A stretch of 64,000 nt of DNA, taken from Lachnospiraceae bacterium UBA2864. GTDB lineage: Bacteria; Bacillota; Clostridia; Lachnospirales; Lachnospiraceae. Positions 18,693 through 26,972 of the stretch are shown piece by piece (within the stretch, counting starts at the first letter, position 1; every line of letters begins with the position of its first letter). The notes beneath the pieces were generated by a model. That model ran no database searches. It had not been told where the DNA came from and saw only the letters and a program-made list of their open reading frames with translations. The stretch covers positions 12,184 to 76,183 of the forward strand of contig DEFA01000051.1 in assembly GCA_002350525.1 (NCBI GenBank). Direction: 5' to 3'. Both the position numbers and the translations under genes were made by a program.

Positions 18693-18714
18693 AATGTGAC
18701 TTACGAAATGTCAA
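18693..18714 (-). promoter_or_regulatory. Candidate operator/promoter element of the GH36 gene
   Basis: On the minus strand TTGACA (18714-18709) is followed by the CGTAAGTCACATT word (18705-18693) found also before the importer genes. A good -10 box is not evident at the normal distance, which fits a promoter that needs an activator. Confidence 0.4.
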
Positions 18715-18731
18715 AAAATCACATATATCCA

Positions 18732-18761
18732 TTGAACAGCAGCACATTTGTCCTGTATAAT
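18732..18761 (+). promoter_or_regulatory. Promoter of the AraC regulator gene
   Basis: TTGAAC (18732-18737), 18-base spacer, TATAAT (18756-18761). It points to the regulator gene starting at 18843. A GC-rich dyad ACCGC...GCGGT (18769-18784) lies just downstream in the leader. Confidence 0.7.
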
Positions 18762-18842
18762 TAGAAAAACCGCCGCCGAGCGGTGATCGGATGACGGTAT
18801 GGTACCCCAAAAGTGCATGTTGATATAGCATGGAGGAATCAT

Positions 18843-19667
18843 ATGAAAGTAAAACTCGTAGGTTGTGATTTTTGCAAATTCGTAAATTTCGAAGATTCGG
18901 ATGATTTTTATCTTTATGAAATGGGAAGGAATAAGTGCGAGCCTAATTATTCCTATGAACACTTTGTAAAAAATCGTATAATCGTACATTTTGTCATCAG
19001 AGGAAAGGGTATACTGCGCATCAACAATCGCACATACGAGGTTCATAAGCATCAGGCTTTCCTGATTCCGGACAGTGTGAAGGGATTTTACCAAGCCGAT
19101 AGCGACGACCCGTGGGAATATATCTGGTTCCATATCGGCGGCCCGAAAATTCCCCAGATTCTGAAAGAGGCGGGGCTCACTTCTGAGCATCCCGTATATA
19201 CTTCTCTGGATCACGCAAAAGAAATCGAAGAGCTTGCAATGGATATCCTGAAGCATTATAAGAGACAGTACTACTGCATCGGGACATTATATAAGATCTG
19301 CGACTACATGATTGAAAGTTCCGCAGCAAAAGAAGAGAGAGTCCAGAACAACTCTCTTACATATATCAGAAATGTAATTTCATACATAAGGCTCAAGTAT
19401 TCGGAGCCTATAAAAATCGACCACATAGCCTTATCACTGGGACTTAACCGAAGCTATCTTACCAGACTCTTTAAAGAAGCGACCGGTTACTCTCTTCAGG
19501 AATATCTTCTGACCTACAGGATGAAAATGGCCGTAAAGCTTATGGAGAACGAATCCATCAGTGTAAATCAGGTGGCCGAAAGCGTCGGATACAGCGATCC
19601 TTTCACTTTTTCCAAGGCCTTCAAACGTCATTTCGGTAAGTCACCTTCCGAATACAGAAAGAAGTAA
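18843..19667 (+). CDS. AraC-family regulator of the alpha-galactoside locus
   Basis: A 274-residue activator of the RafR/MsmR/RhaS kind. Residues about 20-120 form the cupin-like sugar-sensing domain (GKGILRINNRTYEVHKHQAFLI; WEYIWFHIGG). Residues about 170-270 hold the two AraC helix-turn-helix units, including IALSLGLNRSYLTRLFKEATG and GYSDPFTFSKAFKRHFGKSP. The start at 18843 is chosen from GGAGG just upstream. It is divergent from the GH36 gene, and together with the importer this is the standard layout for sugar-induced control. It probably senses melibiose or raffinose. Confidence 0.92.
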   Translation: MKVKLVGCDFCKFVNFEDSDDFYLYEMGRNKCEPNYSYEHFVKNRIIVHFVIRGKGILRINNRTYEVHKHQAFLIPDSVKGFYQADSDDPWEYIWFHIGGPKIPQILKEAGLTSEHPVYTSLDHAKEIEELAMDILKHYKRQYYCIGTLYKICDYMIESSAAKEERVQNNSLTYIRNVISYIRLKYSEPIKIDHIALSLGLNRSYLTRLFKEATGYSLQEYLLTYRMKMAVKLMENESISVNQVAESVGYSDPFTFSKAFKRHFGKSPSEYRKK

Positions 19668-19688
19668 ACGTAGTTTCCAATGCAGCCA

Positions 19689-19727
19689 AAAAGCAGCCTC
19701 CCGTTACAGAGAGACTGCTTTTAGTTT
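19689..19727 (+). terminator. Terminator after the AraC gene
   Basis: AAAAGCAG (19689-19696) pairs with CTGCTTTT (19715-19722), with an inner CTC/GAG extension, followed by AGTTTTAAT. Confidence 0.75.
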
Positions 19728-19761
19728 TAATACTTATTCGGTTAAATCTATGCCGCTATTT

Positions 19762-20148
19762 CTATTCGGTTATTTCTATACTGTTGCCATCCGGATCGGA
19801 AACCTTACTTTCATAATATCCGTCGCCGGTTGTTCTTGGCTGAGATACGATCTCATAGCCATCATCCTCAAGCTGTTTCGTAAGCGCGATTACATTTTCC
19901 TTCGTTCCCACAGAAAAAGCCAGATGATTCATTCCCGATTCCAGATCCCTGAACTTATGATACTCCAGATTTGTATTGGCCATTATCTCAACTCTGACAT
20001 CACTGTCAAAGGTAAGGAAGTAGCTCGAAAACCCTTTGCTGTTCACGTATTTATCATTACACTCGGCATCAAAATAACGTATATAAAAATCCCGTAATCT
20101 CTCAAGATCCGTAGTATATATTCCTATATGTGTTACCTTAGTTTTCAT
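19762..20148 (-). CDS. VOC-family (glyoxalase/bleomycin-resistance fold) protein
   Basis: A 128-residue single-domain VOC protein. It begins KVTHIGIYTTDLERLRDFY and ends SDPDGNSIEITE, the two typical halves with a metal-site His8 and C-terminal Glu. The closest look-alikes are lactoylglutathione-lyase-like proteins, and this one is long enough for one domain only, so it must dimerise. Substrate unknown; such proteins detoxify aldehydes, antibiotics or act in small-molecule metabolism. It follows the MerR gene on the same strand by 31 bases, so both may be one unit. Confidence 0.88.
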   Translation of the reverse strand: MKTKVTHIGIYTTDLERLRDFYIRYFDAECNDKYVNSKGFSSYFLTFDSDVRVEIMANTNLEYHKFRDLESGMNHLAFSVGTKENVIALTKQLEDDGYEIVSQPRTTGDGYYESKVSDPDGNSIEITE

Positions 20149-20179
20149 AACATGTACCTCTTTTCATATTTTGTAATCT

Positions 20180-21001
20180 CTAACGTTTTTTAATAGGATA
20201 GTAAACTTCAGTAATGTTATCTCTTTCATCTGCAACCTGAGACGGGTCAGTAATATATACTTCGAAGAGCGGTCCGTTAACTTTATAGCCTTCTTTCTCA
20301 GCCCACTCCGTCTGCTTCACATACACTGAAGTAAGGTTTGTATATGGTCCCCTCGCAACTGTTTTAAGACACAGTCCCGGAGTAAAGTCTCTCGTACCTG
20401 TCACATATTCCTTTACCGGGATGGCGAACTCCGTATCAAGACCTGCCGGTGTAAACTCCGCACTATGGAACAGAACCATCGGTGCCCCGCACATAGTAAG
20501 ATGCGTTGTTGCAATAGTCTTAAACAGCTTCTCATAACTCTTTGAGTATTCCATAGGGAAGTCTTCCTGCTGAACCGATTTTCGAACATACAGAAGGCAC
20601 ATCTCAGGAACATCCACAAGGCGCACATCAATATCATCCATATAGGACATTATCGATTCACCCTGTTCTATTGCGTTAAGATCCGTATCCAGCTGATTCA
20701 GGATCTGACTGTAATCGTTTACCTGTTTTTCTATCTCCTGCTTCTTCCTAAGAAATGCGGTATAAAGCCTGTCACTCTTCTCGGCATCAGCTTCCAGGAT
20801 TTCCTTTATCTCTTCCAGTGAAAATGAATATGATTTCAGTCTGCTGATAAAAAGCATTTTCTCCATCTGGTCTATCGAATAGTAACGATATCCATTTTCC
20901 GGATTCACCTCACCCGGTTCAAGCAGCCCAATCTCCGCATAATACCTAAGCGTCTTTGTTGAAACCTTGCATATATTTGAAAACTCACCAATTGATAACA
21001 T
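20180..21001 (-). CDS. MerR-family regulator with GyrI-like drug-binding domain (BmrR type)
   Basis: A 273-residue regulator. Residues 1-75 are the MerR helix-turn-helix (SIGEFSNICKVSTKTLRYYAEIGLL, then YRYYSIDQM). A coiled-coil linker spans about 75-115. Residues about 125-273 form the GyrI-like domain (AIPVKEYVTG, VYITDPSQV, TEVYYPIKKR). This layout is that of BmrR, which senses lipophilic cations and activates efflux. Its likely partner gene is the VOC protein just downstream. Upstream is an ordinary 17-base-spacer promoter candidate (TTGGGG, then TTATAT), not a 19-base MerR-type one. Confidence 0.92.
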   Translation of the reverse strand: MLSIGEFSNICKVSTKTLRYYAEIGLLEPGEVNPENGYRYYSIDQMEKMLFISRLKSYSFSLEEIKEILEADAEKSDRLYTAFLRKKQEIEKQVNDYSQILNQLDTDLNAIEQGESIMSYMDDIDVRLVDVPEMCLLYVRKSVQQEDFPMEYSKSYEKLFKTIATTHLTMCGAPMVLFHSAEFTPAGLDTEFAIPVKEYVTGTRDFTPGLCLKTVARGPYTNLTSVYVKQTEWAEKEGYKVNGPLFEVYITDPSQVADERDNITEVYYPIKKR

Positions 21002-21127
21002 CCTTCATCCTTCCGAAATGTATTTCTCATAACTCATATAATCTGATGCATCCCCCAGCCCCAAGCCTACGACTCATAGACTTAGAGGGGGGGGAGATTG
21101 CTTACATTCGTTCAAATAATTCAAGCA

Positions 21128-22099
21128 CTAATCATTATATGGCAAAACAAACTTCTCGATAAACTCTATCCTGTCCTTTGCTCTCGGATAGAAAAGTGAT
21201 GTGATCGCAACCACCAGGTTTTTTTCGGGATTTACATATATGATATTTCCACCGTCTCCCATAGCTGCATACCCGCTCTTTTCTCCGATCCACCACAGAT
21301 ATCCGTATGGAAGATCCAGCTTTTTCCATCTGCTGTGTTCTGTTGTACTTTCCCGTACCCATCTTTCTGAGACAATCTGTTTATCATTCCACTTGCCTTT
21401 ATTCAGGAACAGCTGTCCTATCTTCGCCATATCCACAGGCGATATGGTAAGACCCCATCCGGCAGTATTAACGCCCTGTGGATCAGCAACCCATCCGTTC
21501 ATATCTGTCGACTCATAGAATTTCATCTGCTCTTCCTTACTATCAAATGTTATATTCTTCTCGATGTTTATGTCTAAAGGTTCAAACAGATTTTCTTTTG
21601 CAAACTCCAGCACCGACTGTCCGGTTGCCTTCGCAAGAATCCCGGACAGAACATCCGGTCCTATGATCGGCGCATATCTGAACTCACCTATCGTTCCTCG
21701 TCCTCCCATCTTATCAAGAGAAAACTTCACCCAGTCCATACTCGTAAAATACTTTGTATACGGACTCCACTTATACTTATAGGGAACCGTCATTGTAAGT
21801 ATATCTCTGATTCTGATATTCGGAAGAGTCTTTTCTCCTCTTTTTACAACATAATCCGGAAAATATTCCAGAACCTTATCATCTACACTTTTGATCAGCC
21901 CCTTATCAAGTGCTATTCCGATAAGTATCGATACTATACTTTTTGTCACAGAGAAAACATGTATACGAGACTTATCATTGCATCCGTTATAGTAATTCTC
22001 ATAAATTGTTTCTCCGTCTTTTACGATTACCATTCCAACCATGTTCCTATAGTCCGCTGCAATGGCGTCTTCCATTTTTTTGATCTGTTTCTGATCCAT
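21128..22099 (-). CDS. Serine hydrolase, class C beta-lactamase-like
   Basis: A 323-residue protein of the beta-lactamase/DD-peptidase (AmpC-like) superfamily. The SxxK motif is SVTK (about residues 51-54). YAP in EFRYAPIIG (about 138-146) stands in the YxN position, where Asn is not seen. The C-terminal GDGGNIIYVNPEKN matches the region of the KTG box, here altered. No signal peptide is visible, so it probably acts inside the cell as an esterase or amidase rather than as a secreted lactamase. The start at 22099 follows GGAGG; the longer frame starts inside this site. No obvious partner gene. Confidence 0.85.
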   Translation of the reverse strand: MDQKQIKKMEDAIAADYRNMVGMVIVKDGETIYENYYNGCNDKSRIHVFSVTKSIVSILIGIALDKGLIKSVDDKVLEYFPDYVVKRGEKTLPNIRIRDILTMTVPYKYKWSPYTKYFTSMDWVKFSLDKMGGRGTIGEFRYAPIIGPDVLSGILAKATGQSVLEFAKENLFEPLDINIEKNITFDSKEEQMKFYESTDMNGWVADPQGVNTAGWGLTISPVDMAKIGQLFLNKGKWNDKQIVSERWVRESTTEHSRWKKLDLPYGYLWWIGEKSGYAAMGDGGNIIYVNPEKNLVVAITSLFYPRAKDRIEFIEKFVLPYND

Positions 22100-22287
22100 A
22101 TTTACCTCCAAAACGACTTAGCATATTTCTCGGATTACTTTCTGACTTGTCTCATACTGAGCTTGTCAAACCGAGTATAAACTTTGCCGTAAGGGGAAGG
22201 TCAATATGGATATTTAAAACCTCAACAGACATCTTTCCTCTATTCCCTTGATATCATTATTCAATTCAAGTGCAAATATTCTCATGA

Positions 22288-22845
22288 TCATTCCTCAATT
22301 ATTTTATCTATATAATTCGAAATACATTTCTTCTTTTTTGTTGCACTCATTTTTTCATAAGCCTCAGAATGAACCGTTGCAGAGATTCCATACAGAAGCT
22401 GTCCGGCAATTATCTCAATCGGAGTATCACTCTTCACATTCCACTTCTTAAGTACCGATGCAAGGATCGGCTTTAATTCCATAAGTGTTCTTTCATGCAT
22501 TGCTATCTGTACAGACCAATGCATATTTCCTTTCAGCTGTCCGAACTCTCCCATAGATTTCTCATATAGCGGTAAAAATGTCTTTACAAAAACTTCCTTG
22601 TTTTCACAGGATATAAGCATAGCCTCGAATTTCTCTCGGTATTTCTTAAAGAAGCTTTCAACAACCTGATCAAAGAGCATATCCTTGGACTTAAAGTAGT
22701 GATAGAACATGCCTATCTCTCCGCCGACTTCATTCATTATCATTCTGACTGACGTTGCTTCATATCCGTTCTCAAAAAAGAGCTTCATAGCTATATCTAT
22801 TATTTCATCTCTTTTTCCGCCTGTCAGCACTGCTTTCCTTGCCAT
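22288..22845 (-). CDS. TetR-family regulator
   Basis: A 185-residue TetR/AcrR repressor. The N-terminal helix-turn-helix runs about residues 15-55 (IIDIAMKLFFENGYEATSVRMI, then GEIGMFYHYFKSKDML). The C-terminal helical part would bind a ligand. The start at 22845 shares one base with the hydrolase stop codon (TAATG), with GAGGAG inside the hydrolase tail, so translation of the two is coupled. It probably represses its own operon through the paired operators at 24019-24103. The ligand may be a substrate or product of the hydrolase. Confidence 0.9.
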   Translation of the reverse strand: MARKAVLTGGKRDEIIDIAMKLFFENGYEATSVRMIMNEVGGEIGMFYHYFKSKDMLFDQVVESFFKKYREKFEAMLISCENKEVFVKTFLPLYEKSMGEFGQLKGNMHWSVQIAMHERTLMELKPILASVLKKWNVKSDTPIEIIAGQLLYGISATVHSEAYEKMSATKKKKCISNYIDKIIEE

Positions 22846-24005
22846 TATTTCTTCTCCTCTATCCAATCGGTAATTGTATCAAGCAGCAGCCCCATATTTC
22901 CTACCTGACAATGGTGATCCGCATTTTCCTCAGCTGTAAACAGTCTTCCGGTTACACTCCTTGCATTTACAAGTGCATCAAGCTGGTTCTGATAAAATAC
23001 TGTATAGATATCAGCCGCACCCGCAAGCACCAAAGTATCCTGCGTTATCCTCTTGGAAATATCCCGTGTATTATACTTTCTTATGTGATTAAAGTATTCA
23101 CATGGTGTGGAAATATTTTCATATATTGCATAGCCCTGAAGCAGAAGCCACTTAGTGAAATACTTCTTATAAAACTTCTTATTCAGAGATTTCCAGAATA
23201 TATTCTTTGGATGACGTGTCAGATAATCGAAGAACTTTCCGAAGCTGCCCATCTTGTTAAGTATCGCACCGTAGAAATCATATATCAAGTCATACATTAC
23301 GAGACGGGATATTCTCTTCTCATATGCCGCAGCTCTTGTTGCAAGATATCCGCCAAGCGAAATACCTATCAGCGTAACGTCACTTAAGCCGAAGTAATCA
23401 AGCACCGCGCTTGTACAGTGTTCCCACTCCGTTGTCATTCTAGCATCATGATGCATCAAAACCTCACCCTGTCCCGGTCCTTCAAAGAAATAGACATTAA
23501 AATGTTTCTCCGATAAATACGGAACCATCATCAGAAAGTCCTGACAAATACTGTCATATCCTCCGTGGATAACAATAGTCCCCTTTGCATCTTCACATAC
23601 CGAATAGTATACCGGGAGCTCATAATCATTAAACGGAATTCTGACAACCTTAAGGCTCGGATAAGTCCTAAAAAAATATGAATCAAATAGTTTCACGCAT
23701 TTGTCATAGAGTACAAGCTTAAGACTTCTGCCATTCGAATCTTTCTCACCGCTCAAAGTATAAAACTGTGCCGCACGGTAGCATATTGCGGCCTTAAGCG
23801 TCTCTCCCTTCTTCTCAGCCTGTTTACCCTCTGCGATAAAAACAGAAATCCATTTTTTAAAACTATCAATCTGCTTACCGATATCCATCATCTCATCATA
23901 CGTAAAAGCTCCGTACGTATAGAATCGATTCATCTGAAAATTAAGTCCCTCATCCTCATGAAATGGGAAATAGCCGACCGGAAAACTCACATTCTTACCT
24001 GACAT
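22845..24005 (-). CDS. Alpha/beta hydrolase
   Basis: A 386-residue cytoplasmic alpha/beta hydrolase. The nucleophile elbow is GISLGG (Ser in the GxSxG motif, about residue 208), the oxyanion strand is GTIVIHGGYDS (about 135-145), and a late Asp/His pair is seen (AGAADIYT, NADHHCQVG). The N-terminal 120 residues are an extra helical region, as in the 2,6-dihydroxypseudooxynicotine hydrolase-like and FrsA-like groups. The substrate is unknown; an ester or acyl compound is likely. The start at 24005 follows GGAGG. It heads an operon with the TetR regulator, under a promoter flanked by inverted operators. Confidence 0.85.
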   Translation of the reverse strand: MSGKNVSFPVGYFPFHEDEGLNFQMNRFYTYGAFTYDEMMDIGKQIDSFKKWISVFIAEGKQAEKKGETLKAAICYRAAQFYTLSGEKDSNGRSLKLVLYDKCVKLFDSYFFRTYPSLKVVRIPFNDYELPVYYSVCEDAKGTIVIHGGYDSICQDFLMMVPYLSEKHFNVYFFEGPGQGEVLMHHDARMTTEWEHCTSAVLDYFGLSDVTLIGISLGGYLATRAAAYEKRISRLVMYDLIYDFYGAILNKMGSFGKFFDYLTRHPKNIFWKSLNKKFYKKYFTKWLLLQGYAIYENISTPCEYFNHIRKYNTRDISKRITQDTLVLAGAADIYTVFYQNQLDALVNARSVTGRLFTAEENADHHCQVGNMGLLLDTITDWIEEKK

Positions 24006-24018
24006 AGCACATACCTCC

Positions 24019-24103
24019 ATAAACCGAATATCGTTCTGTTAATATATAAATAACACAAGCAGGCCAGAAATGTCAAGAATAAAAAGAACGATATTCGGTT
24101 TAT
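24019..24103 (-). promoter_or_regulatory. Promoter bracketed by two inverted 19-base operators
   Basis: A perfect 19-bp inverted repeat (24019-24037 and 24085-24103; core AACCGAATATCGTTCT) surrounds a promoter read on the minus strand: TTGACA (24076-24071), 17-base spacer, TTATTT (24053-24048). One copy lies upstream of -35, the other between the start of transcription and the ribosome binding site. This is the expected layout for repression by the TetR protein encoded in the same operon. Confidence 0.75.
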
Positions 24104-24113
24104 TTGAGAGTAC

Positions 24114-24197
24114 TTAGCAATCTATCATATACACATCTGCTTCTTCACCTTCAAATGTGAAGCTTCTCTCATACTTTCCACAATAGAGTAAAGTCTT
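24114..24197 (-). pseudogene. In-frame coding-like tail after the P-type ATPase stop codon
   Basis: Directly after the TAA of the ATPase gene, the same frame stays open for 27 codons to the next TAA (24116-24114). The peptide begins KTLLYCGKYERSFTF and ends DVYMIDC. The composition looks protein-like, yet no start codon or binding site is seen. It may be a fragment of a lost gene, a stop-codon mutation of a longer ATPase, or chance. Confidence 0.3.
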
Positions 24198-26111
24198 TTA
24201 CTTATCTTTATACCTAAGCAACAAAGCTGCGTTTATTACTACGAATACCGAGCCGCAGTTGTGCCAAAGTGCTCCGGTTATCGGTGTCAGTATTCCGAGT
24301 GCCGAAAGGATTACGGCCGAAAGATTAATTATAAGTGACGCTATAATATTCACCTTAACTTTCTTCATGACCTTCTTCATAAGACTAAACAAATATGGAA
24401 GTCTTGTAATCTCATCACTAACAAGTACCGCATCTGCTGATTCGATTGCGATGTCAGATCCGATACCGCCCATGGCTATTCCCGCATCTGCTGTCGTAAG
24501 GGCAAGCGCATCATTTACGCCGTCGCCTATCATACATATCGGTTCCTCTCCTCCGGAATAATTCCTGATAATATTCATCTTCTCTTCCGGAAGAAGATTA
24601 GGTCTTACATCTGTTATTCCGGATATTTTAGCAACAGAACCTGCTGCATATTCATTATCACCGGTCAGAAGCATAGGTGTAATCCCTGCATCCTTTAACC
24701 TTCGTACTGTTTCATCCGCATCCTCTCTTATCCTGTCTTTAAGTGATATTAGTCCTATGGCTTCTCCGTCTGCCGCAACATAAACCACCGTTGCTCCCGA
24801 ATCCATTTCATTTCTGCTTATATCTATAAGTTTCTCCGGAGAAATGCGCTCGGACTTCATAAAGTCTTCTTTACCCACCATTATCTTTCTGCCGGATATT
24901 TCAGCTGAAACTCCCTGTCCCGCTAAAACCTTGAAGTTCTTAACCTCATCACCGTCTATATCTTTCTGTTTTATATCTTCTTCGTTTTCCCGATTTCCAT
25001 TCTCTTGCAGTTCCTTTGTTTTTGAATAAGCCTCCCATATAGCTTTTCCAAGAGGATGCTCGGACTGCCTTTCAGTTAATGCCGCAAGTCTTAGCACTTC
25101 AGCTTCGTCGAACCTGTCATCACAGCTTATAACATTTGACACTCCCGGTTTTCCATAGGTTAATGTACCTGTCTTATCAAATGCTATTCTCTTGATTTTT
25201 GACAGTCTCTCCAAAGCATCTCCGGATCTGACTATGATTCCGTACTTTGCCGCATTTCCTATACCTGCAAGTACAGCAGTCGGAGTTGCAAGTATAAAGG
25301 CACATGGACAGAATACTACAAGAACCGTAACCGCTCTGATGAACTGTCCTGTAACAATCCATGTAATTACCGCACACGAAAGTGCAATAACAACAAGCCA
25401 GGTAGCCCATTTATCCGCAGCTGTTACTATCGGTGCCTTGTTATCTTCGGCTTCCTTTGTAAGCTTTATCATTCTCTGAAGGGAACTATCACTACTCACC
25501 GAATCAGCTCTCATCTTAAATGCACCAAACTGATTCATAGTTCCGCTGGAAACCTTATCGCCGGCCTTTTTATCCACAGGTATACTTTCTCCTGTCATAA
25601 CAGACTGATCTATAGATGTTTCTCCTTCAAGAATAGTACCGTCTACCGGGATTGTCTCACCTGCCAGAACACTTATAATATCTCCGCGCTTTACCTCTTC
25701 CACAGATATCTCCGAGCTTTCATTATTTCGAATTACCCGTGCAGTCTGAGGTGTAATACTTATCAGCTTCTCTATACTTTCCTTAGCTTTCCCCGACGTA
25801 AAATCTTCCAGAAGCGATCCTATCTGCATTATGAGGGCAACTTCTCCTGCCGCAAAAAATTCTCCTGTAGCTGCTGATGCTATAAGTGCCAGCGATACCA
25901 GCAGGTCCGCCTTTATATCATGTTCAAAAATTACTCCCTTAAATGCACCGACAAGGATCGGTGCACCACATAGAACTATAGCAATCCATGCTATATCAAC
26001 AGGCACTGAAGTTTTTAATACTCCGGTTATACTTAGCAAAAGAGCGATTATTGATATCACCGCACATACCAAAGTTTCTTTGGGTTCGTTCTCAAGCCAG
26101 TTCTTAAACAT
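24198..26111 (-). CDS. Heavy-metal-transporting P-type ATPase
   Basis: A 637-residue P1B-type ATPase that pumps a metal cation out of the cell using ATP. Visible are TGES (actuator loop), CPCAF in the metal-binding membrane helix, DKTGTLTYG with the phosphorylated Asp, the HP dipeptide in SEHPLG, and GDGVNDALAL. The last membrane helix ends HNCGSVFVVINAALLLRYKDK, and the position of HN differs from the HEGGT of classical Zn/Cd pumps, so the metal is uncertain (Zn, Cd, Co, Fe or Mn). There is no N-terminal metal-binding domain. It is divergent from a TetR-like gene. A small in-frame remnant follows the stop. Confidence 0.92.
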   Translation of the reverse strand: MFKNWLENEPKETLVCAVISIIALLLSITGVLKTSVPVDIAWIAIVLCGAPILVGAFKGVIFEHDIKADLLVSLALIASAATGEFFAAGEVALIMQIGSLLEDFTSGKAKESIEKLISITPQTARVIRNNESSEISVEEVKRGDIISVLAGETIPVDGTILEGETSIDQSVMTGESIPVDKKAGDKVSSGTMNQFGAFKMRADSVSSDSSLQRMIKLTKEAEDNKAPIVTAADKWATWLVVIALSCAVITWIVTGQFIRAVTVLVVFCPCAFILATPTAVLAGIGNAAKYGIIVRSGDALERLSKIKRIAFDKTGTLTYGKPGVSNVISCDDRFDEAEVLRLAALTERQSEHPLGKAIWEAYSKTKELQENGNRENEEDIKQKDIDGDEVKNFKVLAGQGVSAEISGRKIMVGKEDFMKSERISPEKLIDISRNEMDSGATVVYVAADGEAIGLISLKDRIREDADETVRRLKDAGITPMLLTGDNEYAAGSVAKISGITDVRPNLLPEEKMNIIRNYSGGEEPICMIGDGVNDALALTTADAGIAMGGIGSDIAIESADAVLVSDEITRLPYLFSLMKKVMKKVKVNIIASLIINLSAVILSALGILTPITGALWHNCGSVFVVINAALLLRYKDK

Positions 26112-26180
26112 AGTTCCTCCTTCAACTTTAGAAATTTCATTGACTAAAGCTTATAGTTTATGTACTATACATTCATTACA

Positions 26181-26193
26181 GAACACTGTGTTC
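26181..26193. promoter_or_regulatory. Dyad between the ATPase and TetR genes
   Basis: GAACACTGTGTTC is a perfect 6-1-6 dyad in the divergent region 26112-26374. TATAG...CTATA words lie near 26153-26168. Either could be a binding site for the adjacent TetR-like regulator and would place it over the ATPase promoter. Confidence 0.35.
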
Positions 26194-26374
26194 CGTATCT
26201 TGTATTTTGATTTTATTTATCTCTGCAAAGAAAAACAATAATCAGAAGGCCGGATTCGTTCGTTACGAAACATATCATGCAAAATGTTCGGAAGACGTTT
26301 TCTTTTCTGAATCTAATATAAATCGCACACGAATAGTTAATTTTATAAAAGCAAAAACGAAAAAGGAGAATATG

Positions 26375-26917
26375 ATGGATAGAAGACAAAAGAAAACAAG
26401 AAGTGCTATTTACAATGCATTTACGGACTTGTTGAAAGAAGAGTCTTATTCAAAGATTACAGTACAACAGATCATAGACCGTGCGGATATCGGAAGAACC
26501 ACATTTTACAGCCATTTTGAAACAAAGGACGATCTGCTGAGATCGTTATGTAACGATATATTCGATCATGTCTTTTCCGACTCTCCGGGCAAAGAAAAGA
26601 CGCATGATTTCTCATGCGTCAAAGGGACCGCAGCCCGGATCACTCATATACTATATCATCTTCAGGAGCATATGGATTACCTTCCCGGAATTCTGAGCGA
26701 AGAAGGCGGCGATATTTTTATGAGCTACTTTAAGGAAAAGCTGACTGAGCTTTTTGCACCGATAAAGTCGAAAGTATCTTCAGATATTCCCGGCGATTAT
26801 ATCCTGAATCATATGGTTTCCGATTTTTCCGAAACCGTCAGATGGTGGTCAAGAAACACCGATTATTCTCCTGAAGAAATAAGCTCATTTTTCTTAAAGA
26901 CAACACCTCTGCCTTAA
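26375..26917 (+). CDS. TetR-family regulator (TetR C-terminal group)
   Basis: A 180-residue TetR-type protein. The helix-turn-helix is in residues about 8-52: AIYNAFTDLLKEESYSKITV, then DRADIGRTTFYSHFETKDDL. The C-terminal helical region ends with the FSETVRWWSRN segment of the TetR_C group that controls dihydroxyacetone kinase or efflux systems. The start at 26375 is chosen because AAGGAG ends 6 bases before it; an ATG just before, at 26372, is also possible. Divergent from the metal ATPase, which it may control. Confidence 0.85.
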   Translation: MDRRQKKTRSAIYNAFTDLLKEESYSKITVQQIIDRADIGRTTFYSHFETKDDLLRSLCNDIFDHVFSDSPGKEKTHDFSCVKGTAARITHILYHLQEHMDYLPGILSEEGGDIFMSYFKEKLTELFAPIKSKVSSDIPGDYILNHMVSDFSETVRWWSRNTDYSPEEISSFFLKTTPLP

Positions 26918-26972
26918 TTAACCCATATAATCGCCGACTCGGCTAAAATGATCAATTCCCTTTACCGGGAAT

